Position numbers and translations under genes: made by a program
Assembly (NCBI GenBank): GCA_017421885.1
Contig: JAFOHJ010000288.1
Coordinates: 1-8,273, forward strand
From: Clostridia bacterium
GTDB lineage: Bacteria; Bacillota_A; Clostridia; Oscillospirales; Butyricicoccaceae
Direction of reading: 5' to 3'
Length of the DNA stretch: 8,273 bases
Notes under the pieces: generated by a model
What the model saw: only the letters and a program-made list of their open reading frames with translations
The model's database searches: none
Told to the model about the DNA's origin: nothing
Shown: piece after piece, positions 1-6,272 of the stretch
Numbering within the stretch: the first letter of the stretch is position 1
Layout: each line of letters opens with the position of its first letter

Positions 1-16
1 CGATGATTTTTCCCAT
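1..16 (-). CDS. dnaK: DnaK (Hsp70 chaperone), first five codons only
   Basis: The minus strand starts with ATG at 16-14 and reads M-G-K-I-I before running off the window edge. This matches the usual start of Firmicute DnaK (MGKIIGIDLGTTN), where the strand leads into the phosphate-binding loop of the ATPase domain. A strong Shine-Dalgarno, AGGAGG (minus strand, 31-26), lies 9 nt upstream. Position after grpE in a CIRCE-controlled hrcA-grpE-dnaK operon fixes the identity, since five residues alone would not. DnaK is the ATP-driven cytosolic folding chaperone whose nucleotide exchange is driven by GrpE. The 65 nt gap to grpE (17-81) shows no terminator, so co-transcription is expected. Confidence 0.93.
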
Positions 17-81
17 AATAAATTTCCTCCTAATGCTGCGGACTGTGCCGCGATATATCTGAAATAATTTTTAATGCGAAC

Positions 82-648
82 TTAGTTTGCTACCTGCACC
101 ATGCTGTAGCGGATGACCCGATCGCCCATGCGGTAGCCTTTCTGAAAGACCTGCGCAATGGTGTTGGGGTCCATTTCCTCGTTTTCCACATGCATCACCG
201 CATTGTGGAGATTGGGATCAAAGGGGGTTCCCGCCTCGGCGGGGATCTCCTCGACACCGGCTGCGGCCAGCGCTTCTTGAAAGGAGTTGATGATCATATC
301 CACGCCTTTTTTGTACTCGGGGTCAGAGCACTCGAAACCGGCTGCCCGTTCCATGCTGTCCAGCACGGGGATGAATTTGGCCACTGCATCGGCTTTTGCC
401 TCGGGGTAGATGGCCTCTTTTTCCTTGACGGAACGTTTGCGGAAGTTATCGTACTCGGCCAGGGTGCGCAAAAGCTTATCGTTCAGCTCAGCGATGGTCT
501 GCTGTGCCTCCTCCAGCTTTTGCTCCATGGGATCTTTCTCTTCTGCCGCCTCCACTGCTTCCTCTTGTGCAGTTTCTTCGGGAGAAGGGATTTCGTTTTT
601 CTCTTTCTCGCTCAAATCGGGGTCCCTCTTTTCTTTTTTGCTTCTCAT
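82..648 (-). CDS. grpE: GrpE nucleotide exchange factor for DnaK
   Basis: A 188-residue protein, of normal length for GrpE. The first 40 or so residues are highly charged and low in complexity (Lys/Glu rich), as in most GrpE N-termini. Next comes a long helix with coiled-coil character (about residues 40-90, containing LRTLAEYDNFRKR), then the C-terminal beta domain with the family signature around FDPNLHNAVMHVE and ending GYRMGDRVIRYSMVQVAN. GrpE acts as a cytosolic dimer that opens the DnaK nucleotide pocket to release ADP. The ATG abuts the hrcA stop directly (TAA then ATG), and its Shine-Dalgarno-like AGGAAG sits inside the last hrcA codons, so translation is probably coupled. The reading frame is intact and regulation is by the upstream CIRCE operator. 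Confidence 0.97.
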   Translation of the reverse strand: MRSKKEKRDPDLSEKEKNEIPSPEETAQEEAVEAAEEKDPMEQKLEEAQQTIAELNDKLLRTLAEYDNFRKRSVKEKEAIYPEAKADAVAKFIPVLDSMERAAGFECSDPEYKKGVDMIINSFQEALAAAGVEEIPAEAGTPFDPNLHNAVMHVENEEMDPNTIAQVFQKGYRMGDRVIRYSMVQVAN

Positions 649-1685
649 TTATTCTTCCTGCAGCTTCATGGTGTCGGACAAAAGGCTGCCCAACGTTCCT
701 GCAAAGTACTGCAGATGGGGGATCATTTTTGCATAATCCATTCGAACCGGGCCGATGACGCCGATGACGCCGGTGTTATCCTGCCCCATGTTGTATCGGG
801 CGACCAGCACCGCCGAGTTTTCCAGCTGCGGCAGGTGGTTTTCCTTGCCGATCTTTACATACAGCGCCTGATCTTCCGGTCCCTTCAGTGCCTCCTGCAA
901 GGCGGCCCGATCTTCCAGCAGGGTCAAAAGCTCGTAGGCATTGGCTCTGAAGTCCGGGTGTCCCAGCAGATTGGTGCTGCCCTGGGTGTAAAACTGTCCG
1001 GCACGGATCTGATGGCAGATCTCGAACACGCCGGCCAGCAAGGGGGTAAACACGCGCGAATACTCGCCCAGCGCCACCGCTACCGAGTTCAGATAGCCCA
1101 CCGAGATATCCTCGATGGATCTGCCTACGAAACGGTCGTTGGCGAACTTGTTGAAAAAGCTCAGGATCTCTTTGGAGCAGATCATATCCAGCCGGTACGC
1201 CTTGTTTTTGATGACGCCGTTGGAAGCCAGCACCACGATCATCACCACGTGGGGGCTGATGGGCAACAGCTCGATTTTGCGGACGGTCACCTGTCGGGGG
1301 GGACGGGTGGAAGACACCACCACGCAGCCGGTGTATCGGGCAAGGGTCTCTGCCGCATCGGCCAAAAGGCGGTCGGGGTCGGGGTTATGGATGTTGAACA
1401 GGGCGTCGATGCCGTCCTTTCCGCGTCGGTAAGCATCTGGGGGGCCAAAAGCTCATCCAGGTAGATGCGGAAAGCCAGGTGGGAAGGGATGCGTCCGGCA
1501 GAGGTGTGGGGCTGTTCCAGCAGACCCAGACCAAACAGATGGCTCATCTCGTTGCGGCAGGTTGCGGAGGATACCTGGGTATCCATCATCTGCGCCACCC
1601 GCTTGGAGCCAACCGGCTCGCCGGTTCGGATATATTCCCCGATGATGGCGGAGAGGATCTTCATTTTTCGGCGATCCAACTGCAT
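649..1685 (-). pseudogene. hrcA: HrcA heat-inducible transcription repressor, frameshifted
   Basis: HrcA represses class I heat-shock operons by binding CIRCE. The N-terminal part starts at 1685 with MQLDRRKMKILSAII and carries the winged-helix domain, including GEPVGSKRVA and the family hallmark PHTSAGRIPS. After about residue 89 this frame becomes nonsense and stops at 1287, giving a 132-residue product. The rest of HrcA continues in another minus frame from about 1417 to 649 (DALFNIHN, then the GAF-like and C-terminal dimerisation regions). The break maps to the TTT run at 1418-1420 on the plus strand. Adding one base (AAA to AAAA on the coding strand) restores one reading frame of 345 residues, the normal HrcA length. 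An earlier ATG at 1748 lies inside the promoter and is not the start. Either a true loss-of-function allele or a one-base sequencing error in a homopolymer. Confidence 0.95.
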
Positions 1686-1717
1686 ATCCGACCCTTCTTT
1701 CTGTTCGTTTTTGAGGT

Positions 1718-1744
1718 TTAGCACTCTTTGTATATGAGTGCTAA
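1718..1744. promoter_or_regulatory. CIRCE operator (HrcA binding site)
   Basis: A perfect inverted repeat TTAGCACTC-N9-GAGTGCTAA, identical to the CIRCE consensus. It lies 33 bp upstream of the hrcA start and just downstream of the -10 element, so it covers the start of transcription and the 5' leader. HrcA bound here blocks transcription of hrcA-grpE-dnaK, and heat inactivation of HrcA relieves the block. Autoregulation of hrcA follows from the layout. Confidence 0.98.
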
Positions 1745-1748
1745 CCAT

Positions 1749-1777
1749 AATTTATCACTTATCCTGCCCAAAGTCAA
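1749..1777 (-). promoter_or_regulatory. Predicted sigma-A promoter of hrcA-grpE-dnaK
   Basis: On the minus strand a -35 TTGACT (1777-1772) is followed after 17 bp by -10 TAAATT (1754-1749), preceded by TG one base away (extended -10). The expected start of transcription falls at the edge of CIRCE, the classical arrangement for HrcA repression. The -35 matches consensus at five of six positions. Confidence 0.8.
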
Positions 1778-1830
1778 GACTCTTCATAAATTATTTACTT
1801 TTTGCCCGCCAAAATGCCAAAAGACGCAGA

Positions 1831-1861
1831 AAAGCCCTGCGGAACGGTTCCGCAGGGCTTT
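1831..1861 (-). terminator. Intrinsic terminator after the spoIID fragment
   Basis: A perfect inverted repeat, AAAGCCCTGCGG and its complement around a loop, up to 15 bp per arm. On the minus strand it lies 6 nt after the stop of the SpoIID fragment and is followed by a T-rich tail (GCTTTTCTGCGTCTTTT). It insulates the upstream gene from the hrcA promoter. The plus-strand side is also fairly T-rich after a short gap, so some bidirectional function is possible. Confidence 0.8.
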
Positions 1862-1867
1862 GTGGAT

Positions 1868-1990
1868 TTATTTTACGGGGGTGCCGGGGTAATAATGCGC
1901 CAAAATCTCGATGTAATCGTAACCCATCTTGCTCATTTCGATGGCGCCCCACTGGCTCATGCCAACGCCGTGGCCGTAGCCGCGGCTGCC
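1868..1990 (-). CDS. SpoIID/LytB-domain protein, C-terminal 40 codons only
   Basis: The minus strand encodes 40 residues before a TAA at 1870-1868. They begin GSRGYGHGVGMSQWGA and end YYPGTPVK, the typical C-terminus of the SpoIID/LytB family (G-x-GHGVGMSQ-G-A, later HYYPGT). SpoIID is a lytic transglycosylase that degrades peptidoglycan glycan strands during engulfment of the forespore; LytB-type relatives act in other cell-wall remodelling. Everything upstream of about 1988 on this strand is replaced by glmS in a different frame, so the catalytic N-terminal part is missing here. With only the tail visible I cannot tell SpoIID itself from a paralogue, so no gene symbol is given. Its own terminator follows immediately. 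Confidence 0.85.
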   Translation of the reverse strand, partial: GSRGYGHGVGMSQWGAIEMSKMGYDYIEILAHYYPGTPVK

Positions 1991-2775
1991 TTAGGCTGCT
2001 CCATGATCTCCTTGATCATGAAGTGGTCGTATCCTTCCTTCTGTGCGCCCTGGATGTCCCAGTTAACTGTCTGGACTTCCTTCTCAATGGCATTACCTTC
2101 GCTGTCGAATACCTCGACGCTGTCAGGCTTGACTCTGACGATCTCGTTGTCGCCGACAACGATAAAATCCTTGGTGATGCTCATGATAGCGGGGATATCG
2201 GAGGCGATCATATTCTCGCCCTTGCCGAGGCCAACAATGAGGGGATTATCCTGCCTTGTGCAGATCATCTCGTCCTTATTGTCGCTGCAGGTGACCGCGA
2301 TGGCATAGCTGCCGCGCAGGTGCTTGCAGGTCTCCATCATAGCCTCAAGGCCGTTGCCCTTATAGAACTTCGAGAACAGATGTGCAACTACCTCCGAGTC
2401 GGTGTCGCTCTTGAACTCTACGCCCTCTGCAACAAGAGCTGTCTTGAGCTCGAGATAGTTCTCGATGATGCCGTTATGTACCAGCGCGATCGTGCCTTCC
2501 ATGTTCTCATGAGGATGAGAATTGCGATCGGAAGGCGCACCGTGTGTGGCCCATCTTGTGTGGCCGATGCCGCATGTTGCATCAAAGCTGCCCAGCTCGT
2601 TAATCTTGTCTTCCAGGACCTTGATGCGGCCCTTGGTCTTGACGGTTCTGATGCCGTCCTTGGTCTGCAGGGTAACGCCTGCCGAGTCATAACCTCTGTA
2701 TTCGAGGGTGGTAAGGCCCTCAATGAGAACGGGAACTGCCGCACGGGCACCCGTAAATCCTACTATTCCGCACAT
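1957..2775 (-). CDS. glmS: GlmS, glutamine-fructose-6-phosphate aminotransferase, 3' truncated
   Basis: GlmS makes glucosamine-6-phosphate from fructose-6-phosphate and glutamine, the first committed step to UDP-GlcNAc. The start is the ATG at 2775 giving MCGIVGFTG, where Cys2 becomes the N-terminal nucleophile of the class II glutaminase. Family motifs LEYRGYDSAG, GIGHTRWATHG and HNGIIENY follow. AAGGAG lies 11 nt upstream; an in-frame extension upstream to 2802 would hide the Cys and is rejected. Only about 263 native residues remain (to EQPKA at about 1987) of roughly 600. The linker then meets the breakpoint, about ten unrelated residues follow, and the frame stops at 1957. Both sugar-isomerase (SIS) domains are missing, so this copy as drawn could at best release ammonia from glutamine. 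An essential gene truncated like this points to an artificial join. A glmS ribozyme precedes it. Confidence 0.95.
   Translation of the reverse strand: MCGIVGFTGARAAVPVLIEGLTTLEYRGYDSAGVTLQTKDGIRTVKTKGRIKVLEDKINELGSFDATCGIGHTRWATHGAPSDRNSHPHENMEGTIALVHNGIIENYLELKTALVAEGVEFKSDTDSEVVAHLFSKFYKGNGLEAMMETCKHLRGSYAIAVTCSDNKDEMICTRQDNPLIVGLGKGENMIASDIPAIMSITKDFIVVGDNEIVRVKPDSVEVFDSEGNAIEKEVQTVNWDIQGAQKEGYDHFMIKEIMEQPKAAAATATALA
1985..1990. other. Breakpoint: glmS joined out of frame to the spoIID-like fragment
   Basis: Reading the minus strand leftwards, codons for GlmS residues up to EQPKA end at about 1987. SpoIID-family codons (G-S-R-G-Y-G) begin at 1990 in a different frame. The few shared bases (GGCA, 1990-1987) mean the exact join cannot be placed better than a few bases. 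Both genes are cut in their interior, the mark of a chimeric join or an illegitimate recombination. Confidence 0.85.
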
Positions 2776-2819
2776 ATATATGTTATCTCCTTGAAAAATC
2801 AAAAATAAATAAAAGTTTT

Positions 2820-2958
2820 CCGCCCATCTTCCTTTTGTCGGTCCGATCGCTCGGAGGTTTTGTAAGAAGGCTTGTGCCGCGGCGGCGCGGCAGGAGGTAT
2901 CCGCCGAAGACTTCGATATTCCTCCCCCTCGTCAACTGCCATAAGCAGTTCCGGCGCT
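2820..2958 (-). ncRNA. glmS ribozyme (glucosamine-6-phosphate riboswitch)
   Basis: The minus-strand leader of glmS matches the glmS ribozyme. It has the cleavage motif A-GCGCC (cut between A at 2958 and G at 2957). A P2 hairpin, AACTGC/GCAGTT, lies at 2950-2934 and is followed by the conserved GACGAGG. The core ATCGAAGTCTTCGGCGG comes next. A 7-bp P3 hairpin TGCCGCG/CGCGGCA sits at 2892-2875, and a P4.1 hairpin TCCGA-GCGA-TCGGA with a GNRA loop at 2855-2842. A P4-like pairing (CTTCTT with AGGAAG) and a terminal GGGCGG end near 2820. In this family glucosamine-6-phosphate acts as a cofactor for self-cleavage, and the cleaved mRNA is degraded, giving feedback on GlmS. All conserved segments I can check are present. 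The 3' end is about 45 nt before the glmS ATG. Confidence 0.96.
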
Positions 2959-2960
2959 TA

Positions 2961-2989
2961 ATAATATCACATTTTCCTTTATCTGTCAT
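2961..2989 (-). promoter_or_regulatory. Predicted glmS promoter
   Basis: On the minus strand, -35 ATGACA (2989-2984, five of six consensus bases), a 17-bp spacer, and -10 TATTAT (2966-2961) preceded by TGA (extended -10). The -10 ends only 3 nt before the ribozyme cleavage site, which is unusually close; see findings. The region is AT-rich, so chance resemblance is possible. Confidence 0.55.
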
Positions 2990-3006
2990 CCCCTTTTCTT
3001 TACAGT

Positions 3007-3040
3007 CTTTCCTTCCGCCTGTTATGCGGCGGAAGGAAAG
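3007..3040 (-). terminator. Strong hairpin between glmM and the glmS ribozyme, possible (attenuating) terminator
   Basis: A perfect 13-bp stem (CTTTCCTTCCGCC with its complement) closes an 8-nt loop, 17 bp after the glmM stop. On neither strand is it followed by a clear T-tract (the minus side continues ACTGTAAAG). It could be a weak terminator, an mRNA-stabilising or processing hairpin, or a partial barrier separating ruv-glmM from glmS. Confidence 0.5.
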
Positions 3041-3056
3041 AGCTGTTTCTGAAAAA

Positions 3057-4430
3057 TCAATAATCAGAAGCCTCGGCCATCAGTTTTTTAACAACATTTT
3101 TAACCGTTTCAACAGCATAGGCCGACATTTCTTCGACCTTCTTCTGATTCTTGCCCTCTACCATTACTCTGACAAGAGCCTCGGTGCCCGAAGGACGGAT
3201 ATTGATGCGTCCGTCACCCTCAAAGGCATCGGTGATCTCCTGAGCCAGTGCATCGATCTCGGGCAGGCCTGCGATCTGCTTTTTAAAGGCATTGGGAACT
3301 TCGACATTGACCATGATCTGAGGATAGTGGAAGATCTCATTCGCAAGCTGCGAAGCCTTAAGGCCGCTCTCGCTGAGCATGAGCATGAACTTAAGTGCTG
3401 TCAGCTGTCCGTCGCCTGTGGTGGCATAGTCGGACAGGATAACATGGCCCGACTGCTCGCCGCCGATATTGCAGCCTGTGCGGCGCATCTCCTCGAGAAC
3501 ATGACGGTCGCCTACCTTTACGGCGGTAACATCGACATCATATTTCTTAAGGAAAGCCGAAAGGCCCATATTGGACATGATGGTAGCAACAACGCCGCGC
3601 TGAAGCTGTCCCTTTTCCTGCATATTGGCAGCGAGCAGAGCGATAATATCGTCGCCGTCGATCAGTTTTCCGTTTTCATCGCAGAGAAGGCAGCGGTCGG
3701 CATCGCCGTCAAAGGCAACACCGAGGTCAAAGCCTTCGTTCTTCACGCGCTCACACAGCATCTCCATGTGTGTCGAGCCGCATTTATTATTGATATTCAC
3801 TCCATCGGGCGAGCATGCCATAAAGCTGCACTTGGCTCCCAGATGGGGGAAGATCATCTTTGCTGTGTAGGACGATGCGCCGTTTGCGCAGTCGATAAGC
3901 ACCTTGAGTCCCTCGGCCTTTCCGTCGGCACAAGAGAGAATATACTTGCTGTAGCGGTCGTTGCCCTCGGCCTTGAGGTCGATGACTCTGCCCAGCTTGG
4001 CGCCGCTCTTAAGAGCTTCCTGAGGCAGCTCATCCATAAGCGACTCGATTTCTGCCTCCTGATCATCGTCCAGCTTATATCCGCTGCCGCCGAAGATCTT
4101 AATGCCGTTATGCTCGTAGGGGTTGTGCGATGCCGAAATAACAACACCGGCATCCATCTCCTCCATGCGTGTGAGATACGCTACCGAAGGTGTGGGCATA
4201 ACTCCCAGCATATAAACATCGCCACCGCAAGCTGTGAAGCCGGCAGCCAGAGCGCACTCGAGCATATCGCCCGAAACTCGTGTATCCTTGCCGATGCAGA
4301 CGCGGGGCTTTCTGTCCCAGCGCTTTGTAAGACTATAAGCCAGGGCAGCGCCTATATCATAGGCCATCTTGGGAGTCAGCTCAACATTTGCAACTCCTCT
4401 GACGCCGTCAGTACCAAAATATTTTCCCAT
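3057..4430 (-). CDS. glmM: GlmM, phosphoglucosamine mutase
   Basis: GlmM isomerises glucosamine-6-phosphate to glucosamine-1-phosphate for UDP-GlcNAc, hence peptidoglycan synthesis. The 457-residue product (family about 445-460) starts MGKYFGTDGVRG. It carries the phosphoserine loop VVISASHNPYEHNG with catalytic Ser101, the magnesium site DGDADRC, the sugar-specificity region containing GEQSGH, and the C-terminal phosphate-binding RPSGTEALVRV. The ATG at 4430 is chosen because GGAGGAG lies just upstream and the family begins here; an in-frame TTG at 4445 would precede the Shine-Dalgarno. The gene follows ruvB after only 15 nt with no promoter, so it is co-transcribed with the ruv genes. The frame is intact. 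Next comes glmS, whose product is the GlmM substrate. Confidence 0.97.
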   Translation of the reverse strand: MGKYFGTDGVRGVANVELTPKMAYDIGAALAYSLTKRWDRKPRVCIGKDTRVSGDMLECALAAGFTACGGDVYMLGVMPTPSVAYLTRMEEMDAGVVISASHNPYEHNGIKIFGGSGYKLDDDQEAEIESLMDELPQEALKSGAKLGRVIDLKAEGNDRYSKYILSCADGKAEGLKVLIDCANGASSYTAKMIFPHLGAKCSFMACSPDGVNINNKCGSTHMEMLCERVKNEGFDLGVAFDGDADRCLLCDENGKLIDGDDIIALLAANMQEKGQLQRGVVATIMSNMGLSAFLKKYDVDVTAVKVGDRHVLEEMRRTGCNIGGEQSGHVILSDYATTGDGQLTALKFMLMLSESGLKASQLANEIFHYPQIMVNVEVPNAFKKQIAGLPEIDALAQEITDAFEGDGRINIRPSGTEALVRVMVEGKNQKKVEEMSAYAVETVKNVVKKLMAEASDY

Positions 4431-4445
4431 GGTGATCTCCTCCAA

Positions 4446-5483
4446 TCAAAGTTCGAGCTGACCCGTAAAGGGTATGCCCAGATGCTGGTATGCCTTTACA
4501 GTCGCACATCTGCCTCGAGGCGTGCGGCTGAGGAAGCCCAGCTGCATAAGGTAGGGTTCGTATACATCTTCGAGGGTGACCGACTCCTCGCCGATAGTCG
4601 CGGCAAGAGTATCCAGGCCTACGGGGCCTCCCGCGAAGTTATAAATAATGCTTTCAAGCATGCGTCTGTCGATCATATCAAGGCCGAGAGGGTCGATATC
4701 CAGAGCAGAAAGGGCGCGCTGGGCAACCTCCTTGGTTATAATGCCATCGCCCTTGATCTGAGCAAAATCGCGCACACGCTTGATAAGGCGGTTGGCGATT
4801 CGGGGCGTTCCGCGCGACCTCATGGCGATCTCAAGGGCGCCTTCGTCCTCTATCTCGATCCCGAGGATATTTGCCGAACGCGAAACGATTTTAGCCAGCT
4901 CATGCTTGTTATAAAGCTCAAGACGGGAGATAACGCCGAAGCGGTCGCGCAGAGGGCTGGAGATCTGTCCCGCCCTTGTAGTAGCACCTACAAGGGTAAA
5001 TCTTGGCAGATCAAGCCTTACCGAGCGTGCTGCAGGACCCTTGCCGATGATTATATCGAGAGCAAAGTCCTCCATAGCGGGGTAAAGGATCTCTTCTACG
5101 CTGCGGTTCAGGCGATGGATCTCGTCTATGAACAGAACGTCATTCTTATTCAGATTTGTGAGAAGGGCGGCAAGATCGCCTGCCTTCTCGATTGCAGGAC
5201 CCGAAGTGATCCTGATATTTACACCCATCTCGGAGGCAATAATGCCTGCCAGAGTGGTCTTACCGAGGCCGGGAGGACCATAAAGCAGGACATGGTCCAG
5301 CTGATCGCCGCGCTGTTTTGCGGCGCTGATAAAAATCGACAGGTTTTCTTTTGCCTTTTCCTGGCCAATATATTCATCCATCGATTTGGGCCTGAGCGTT
5401 ACCTCGGCATCATCCTCGCTGGTGAATGTGCTGGTGACTATGCGCTCGTCCTGCTGAGCGTCATTATTAAATTCGATTGCCAT
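4446..5483 (-). CDS. ruvB: RuvB, Holliday junction branch-migration ATPase
   Basis: RuvB is the hexameric AAA+ motor that, with RuvA, drives branch migration of Holliday junctions. The 345 residues show all hallmarks in order: [12 protein letters not shown] near residue 30, Walker A GPPGLGKT (69-76), Walker B DEIH, sensor 1 GATTRAG, the PLRDRFG segment with the arginine finger, and a C-terminal winged-helix domain with [10 protein letters not shown] and FLSRTPRGR. Length is typical. The start at 5483 has AGGAG about 10 nt upstream, overlapping the ruvA stop (TAGGAG), and the gap to ruvA is 15 nt, so the two are translated from one transcript. An unusually acidic N-terminal stretch of about 28 residues precedes the AAA+ core, as in many Firmicutes. 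Confidence 0.98.
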   Translation of the reverse strand: MAIEFNNDAQQDERIVTSTFTSEDDAEVTLRPKSMDEYIGQEKAKENLSIFISAAKQRGDQLDHVLLYGPPGLGKTTLAGIIASEMGVNIRITSGPAIEKAGDLAALLTNLNKNDVLFIDEIHRLNRSVEEILYPAMEDFALDIIIGKGPAARSVRLDLPRFTLVGATTRAGQISSPLRDRFGVISRLELYNKHELAKIVSRSANILGIEIEDEGALEIAMRSRGTPRIANRLIKRVRDFAQIKGDGIITKEVAQRALSALDIDPLGLDMIDRRMLESIIYNFAGGPVGLDTLAATIGEESVTLEDVYEPYLMQLGFLSRTPRGRCATVKAYQHLGIPFTGQLEL

Positions 5484-5498
5484 ACTGCTTTATCACTC

Positions 5499-6101
5499 CT
5501 AAAACAGTTTCTTGAGAGCAGCTCTGACGATCTCGTCGACCGACATTGCCGAAAGATCGAGGCCCTTGATTGCCGCCATAGCTTCGGCACGGGAATATCC
5601 AAGGCTTACAAGGGCGAGAATAGCATCATCGGCTGCCGAACCGCTCTGAACAGCCGCCATGTCGGCCATTGTAACACCGGCTGCTGCGCTTTCAAGCTGT
5701 CCCTTGCTCATCTTATCCTTGAGCTCAAGAATGATCCTCTGAGCCAGCTTTTTGCCGACACCGGGTGCTGCCGAGAGAGCCTTCTGATCGTCGCTGATAA
5801 CAGCCAAAGCCAGCTTAGAGGGTGTTGTAACGCCCAGAATGGCCAGCGCAGCCTTAGGGCCGACACCTGAGATGTTTATCAACATCTTGAAGCAGTCGAG
5901 CTCTTCCCTTGTGATAAAGCCATACAGGTCAAATATATCCTCTCTGACGTGAAGATATGTGTAAAAAGTTGCCTCTTTTCCTACCTCGGCTTGAGCCGAA
6001 GATGTGAGCGAGGTCATAATGCCATAACCGACTCCGCCGGCATCAATGACTGCAAGGCCGGGTTCGCTTACGGCTACCTTGCCCTTTATATAGTAAAACA
6101 T
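5499..6101 (-). CDS. ruvA: RuvA, Holliday junction DNA-binding subunit
   Basis: RuvA tetramers bind four-way junctions and load RuvB. The 200-residue protein starts MFYYIKGKV (domain I, OB fold, containing HVREDIFDLYGF). It continues with the two helix-hairpin-helix motifs of domain II (INISGVGPKAALAIL and SAAPGVGKKLAQRI). It ends with the flexible linker and domain III (DDAILALVSLGYSRAEAMAAI), which contacts RuvB. The ATG at 6101 has GGAGG 8 nt upstream; a TTG at 6116 overlaps that Shine-Dalgarno and is rejected. It heads a ruvA-ruvB-glmM transcription unit from its own predicted promoter, with ruvC upstream after a 171 bp spacer. Confidence 0.97.
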   Translation of the reverse strand: MFYYIKGKVAVSEPGLAVIDAGGVGYGIMTSLTSSAQAEVGKEATFYTYLHVREDIFDLYGFITREELDCFKMLINISGVGPKAALAILGVTTPSKLALAVISDDQKALSAAPGVGKKLAQRIILELKDKMSKGQLESAAAGVTMADMAAVQSGSAADDAILALVSLGYSRAEAMAAIKGLDLSAMSVDEIVRAALKKLF

Positions 6102-6187
6102 CGCTTTTTCCTCCAAACGATGATCTTTTATCCAAATTTGTATAAGGCAGAAGGCTCAGCACATCTGAGCATATTCCACCATATTAA

Positions 6188-6216
6188 ATTATATCATATG
6201 GAGCCGTCCGAAACAA
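6188..6216 (-). promoter_or_regulatory. Predicted ruvA-ruvB-glmM promoter
   Basis: On the minus strand, -35 TTGTTT (6216-6211), 17-bp spacer, perfect -10 TATAAT (6193-6188) with an upstream TGA (extended -10). It lies in the 171 bp between ruvC and ruvA and leaves a leader of about 80 nt. That leader contains a small 6-bp hairpin, GCTCAG/CTGAGC (6154-6170), of unknown meaning. No convincing LexA (SOS) box was seen. Confidence 0.75.
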
Positions 6217-6272
6217 TAACCCTTGTTATGTAAACATGAACTGTTTTGCTCCATTTTACCCTTTATTTACAA

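Noticed and set aside
190..1464. A 424-codon plus-strand open frame opposite grpE and hrcA
   Set aside because: Antisense to conserved genes, no recognisable domain, no credible promoter or ribosome site.
1686..1748. Upstream ATG extension of hrcA to 1748
   Set aside because: The extension runs through CIRCE and reaches the -10 region, so it would not be transcribed; the family starts at MQLDRRK.
1987..2775. A natural in-frame GlmS-SpoIID fusion protein
   Set aside because: The two reading frames differ (stop at 1957 for GlmS, at 1868 for the SpoIID-like tail), so no fusion protein is encoded.
2835..5870. A 1011-codon open frame on the plus strand opposite glmM and ruvB
   Set aside because: It is exactly antisense to two unmistakable genes, has low-complexity His/Cys/Leu-rich translation, no ribosome site and no recognisable domain; it arises from the codon bias of the real genes.
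6154..6170. Small hairpin GCTCAG/CTGAGC in the ruvA leader
   Set aside because: Only 6 bp, no T-tract and no match to a known riboswitch; not enough to call a regulatory element.
6220..6272. Possible LexA (SOS) box upstream of ruvA
   Set aside because: GTTC/GTTT half-sites near 6230-6245 do not form the Gram-positive CGAAC-N4-GTTCG palindrome.
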